The translations under genes and the position numbers were made by a program. Positions 4,470-5,919 of a DNA stretch of 5,919 nucleotides are shown here, in pieces. The DNA is from Bacillota bacterium (lineage in GTDB: Bacteria; Bacillota; Clostridia; Christensenellales; Aristaeellaceae): the NCBI GenBank assembly GCA_023392395.1, contig JAEVZE010000161.1, positions 1 to 5,919 on the forward strand, given 5' to 3'. Position 1 is the first letter of the stretch. Each line of letters starts with the position of its first letter. A model generated the notes under the pieces. It searched no databases. It saw nothing but the letters and a program-made list of their open reading frames with translations, and had not been told where the DNA came from.

Positions 4470-5720
4470 TCAGCCGCGCACTTCGAGCAGCTTGGCCTTG
4501 AGCTGTTTTTCGATTTCGGCCAGCGAAACCTCCGCCTGCCTGCGCTTTTCACGGCCCTCCTGCTGAATGGTCAGCACCTCGTCCATGGTGTCGATCAGCT
4601 TCTGGTTGGTTTCCTTCAGCGTCTCGATGTCCACGATGCCGCGCTCGGATTCCTTGGCGGTCTCGACGGTGGCCTGGTGCAGCCGCTCCGCGTTGCTGCG
4701 CAAAAGCTGGTTTGTGAGGTCGGTGACGGCGCGCTGCGCCTCCATGGCCTCCTGAGTGTGCTGCAGGCCCAGCGCCAGCACCATTTGGCTCTTCCACAGC
4801 GGGATGGTGTTGACCAGCGAGGACTGGATCTTCTCGGCCATCAGCTGGTTGGAGTTCTGCAGCATCCGGATCTGCGGCGCCATCTGCAGGGAGACGTTGC
4901 GGGTCAGCTCCAGGTCGTAGATCTTCTTTTCAAAGCGGTCCGCCTGGGCGGCCATGTCGTTGGCGGCCTGGGCGTCTTCCGGCAGTCCGGAAGTCTGCGC
5001 CTTATTTCGGATGGCTTGCAGCTCATTGGCGCGGAAATCCTTGAGGCGCAGCTTGCCCGCCGCAATGTACATGGAAAGCTCCTTGAAGTAGCGCAGGTTT
5101 TCGACGTAGAGCTGGTCGAGGGTGGCGATGTCCTTGAGCAATTGCACCTGGTGCTGCTCAAGGCCGGCGACGATCTTGCCCACGTTCATTTCCGCCTCGT
5201 CATAGCGGTGCTTGAGCATGGTGAGCTTGTCGACGTTGCGCTTGAAGAAGGCGAAAAAGCCGTTCTCCTTGTCGTCGATGGTGAAGCCCTTGAGCTCGGT
5301 GACGAGCCCCGTGATCATGTCGCCCACCTCGCCCAGGTCCTTGGTCTTGACGTTCTTCAGCGCCGAATCGGAGAAGCCCGCGATCTGCTGCTGCGCGGAC
5401 GAGCCGTAGGCGAAAACCAGGTTGGCGTCGGTCACGTCGATCTTCTTGGAGAAGTCGCGGATGATTGCTTCTTCTTCGGGCGTGAACTTGTCGCGCACCT
5501 CGTCGGCGTCCGGCACAGCCTTGGCGGGCTCGGCGATGACCTTGGCCACCTCCGGCGGCGTGGGCTGCTCGGTGCCCAGCGTCAGTTTGATGCCCTCGGC
5601 CGTGGCGGCCGGCGCGGTCTGCGCCTCGGCGACCGCTTTCTGGGCCTGATTCAACACATCGTCCACCTGGACCGCGGAGAGTTCGGGGTTGTTAAGGCCG
5701 TTATTCTGCGTTTCGCTCAT
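4470..5720 (-). CDS. telA: Toxic anion resistance (TelA/YaaN) family protein
   Basis: A 416-residue soluble, highly helical protein of the TelA family (PF05816), whose Bacillus subtilis member YaaN is encoded next to xpaC. Family members are linked to resistance to tellurite and some cell-envelope antimicrobials, but no enzymatic activity is established. An Ala/Pro/Glu-rich leader of about 75 residues is probably disordered. The family domain runs from about 80 to 410 and includes YGSSAQQQIAGFSDSAL (105-121), NGFFAFFKRNVDKLTMLKHR (153-172), LYVENLRYFKELSMYIAAGK (204-223) and the most typical block, QMAPQIRMLQNSNQLMAEKI (279-298) followed by SSLVNTIPLWKSQMVLALGL. The C-terminal 90 residues are predicted coiled coil rich in Glu, Gln and Lys. 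No signal peptide or membrane segment is seen, so it is likely cytoplasmic or peripheral. GAGGAGGA at 5727-5734 sits 6 nt upstream of the ATG and overlaps the stop codon of the preceding gene, suggesting translational coupling with it. Confidence 0.93.
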   Translation of the reverse strand: MSETQNNGLNNPELSAVQVDDVLNQAQKAVAEAQTAPAATAEGIKLTLGTEQPTPPEVAKVIAEPAKAVPDADEVRDKFTPEEEAIIRDFSKKIDVTDANLVFAYGSSAQQQIAGFSDSALKNVKTKDLGEVGDMITGLVTELKGFTIDDKENGFFAFFKRNVDKLTMLKHRYDEAEMNVGKIVAGLEQHQVQLLKDIATLDQLYVENLRYFKELSMYIAAGKLRLKDFRANELQAIRNKAQTSGLPEDAQAANDMAAQADRFEKKIYDLELTRNVSLQMAPQIRMLQNSNQLMAEKIQSSLVNTIPLWKSQMVLALGLQHTQEAMEAQRAVTDLTNQLLRSNAERLHQATVETAKESERGIVDIETLKETNQKLIDTMDEVLTIQQEGREKRRQAEVSLAEIEKQLKAKLLEVRG

Positions 5721-5732
5721 GGGAGATCCTCC

Positions 5733-5919
5733 TCATTCGTCTTTTCTCGTTTGAACCGCCTGAGCCGCCGCGCCGCTGCTGGCGGCGGATTCATTCCGGA
5801 TGGTGCTGACGGCCTTGCGGATGCCCTCGTCGGTCAGTCCGTCGGATGCCATCATAGTCTCCAGCACCTGGATATCCGTGGTGATGTCCAGCGCCTCGTC
5901 GCTGTAGAGCTTGTCGAGC
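5733..5919 (-). CDS. xpaC: C-terminal part of an XpaC-like protein (5' end outside window)
   Basis: The minus-strand frame from the right edge to TGA at 5735-5733 gives 61 residues. The start LDKLYSDEALDITTDIQVLE, followed by TMMASDGLTDEGIR, is the typical closing region of XpaC-family proteins (annotated as 5-bromo-4-chloroindolyl phosphate hydrolysis proteins), where a dynamic helix precedes DI-VL-x-ML-x-x-GL. An Ala/Ser/Gln-rich end, AASSGAAAQAVQTRKDE, closes the protein. It lies 12 nt before the TelA/YaaN start, the same order as xpaC-yaaN in Bacillus subtilis, which supports the call. The N-terminal region, normally with two membrane helices, is outside the window. The name XpaC derives from an indirect phosphatase phenotype, so enzymatic activity should not be assumed. 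Only a short tail is visible, so the identification rests on this motif plus synteny. Confidence 0.75.
   Translation of the reverse strand, partial: LDKLYSDEALDITTDIQVLETMMASDGLTDEGIRKAVSTIRNESAASSGAAAQAVQTRKDE

Overview
The window looks like chromosomal DNA of a GC-rich Firmicute of the Clostridia type (Oscillospiraceae/Christensenellales-like). The basis is the gene content (two DUF975 membrane proteins, an XpaC-TelA pair as in Bacillus subtilis xpaC-yaaN, a clostridial-style LemA protein and a TPM-domain protein), the strong AGGAGG-type ribosome binding sites with 5-8 nt spacers, and the use of GTG as well as ATG starts. The taxon is an inference from family content; no rRNA or other marker gene is present.

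Layout. Bases 1-273 (+) are the 3' end of an unidentified gene. A 259-bp non-coding stretch (274-532) follows, with two inverted repeats, one of them a perfect 13-bp-arm palindrome just downstream of a possible -10 box. Two paralogous DUF975 integral membrane proteins follow on the + strand (533-1279 and 1464-2501). The 184-bp gap between them holds the second copy of a 37-bp hairpin-bearing direct repeat, whose first copy spans the stop codon of the upstream gene, and a large GC-rich stem-loop. Bases 2502-2835 contain no convincing gene: only two doubtful micro-ORFs and, at 2742-2780, a very strong bidirectional hairpin that fits a terminator between the convergent operons.

The right half is a compact minus-strand operon, read from high to low coordinates: xpaC-like (3' part only, 5733-5919), telA/yaaN-like (4470-5720), a divergent lemA-like gene (3851-4438) and a TPM-domain gene with an extreme glycine-rich tail (2836-3831). 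The spacers between stop and next start are 12, 31 and 19 nt, so co-transcription is very likely. The operon promoter lies beyond the right edge.

How they may work together. TelA/YaaN and XpaC are a conserved Firmicute pair linked to toxic-anion and envelope stress phenotypes. LemA and TPM proteins are often neighbours and are membrane anchored. With the two DUF975 membrane proteins convergent to it, the locus reads as an envelope or membrane-associated module of unknown biochemistry. No enzyme with a recognisable catalytic motif, no mobile element, no RNA gene and no genuine CRISPR array is visible.
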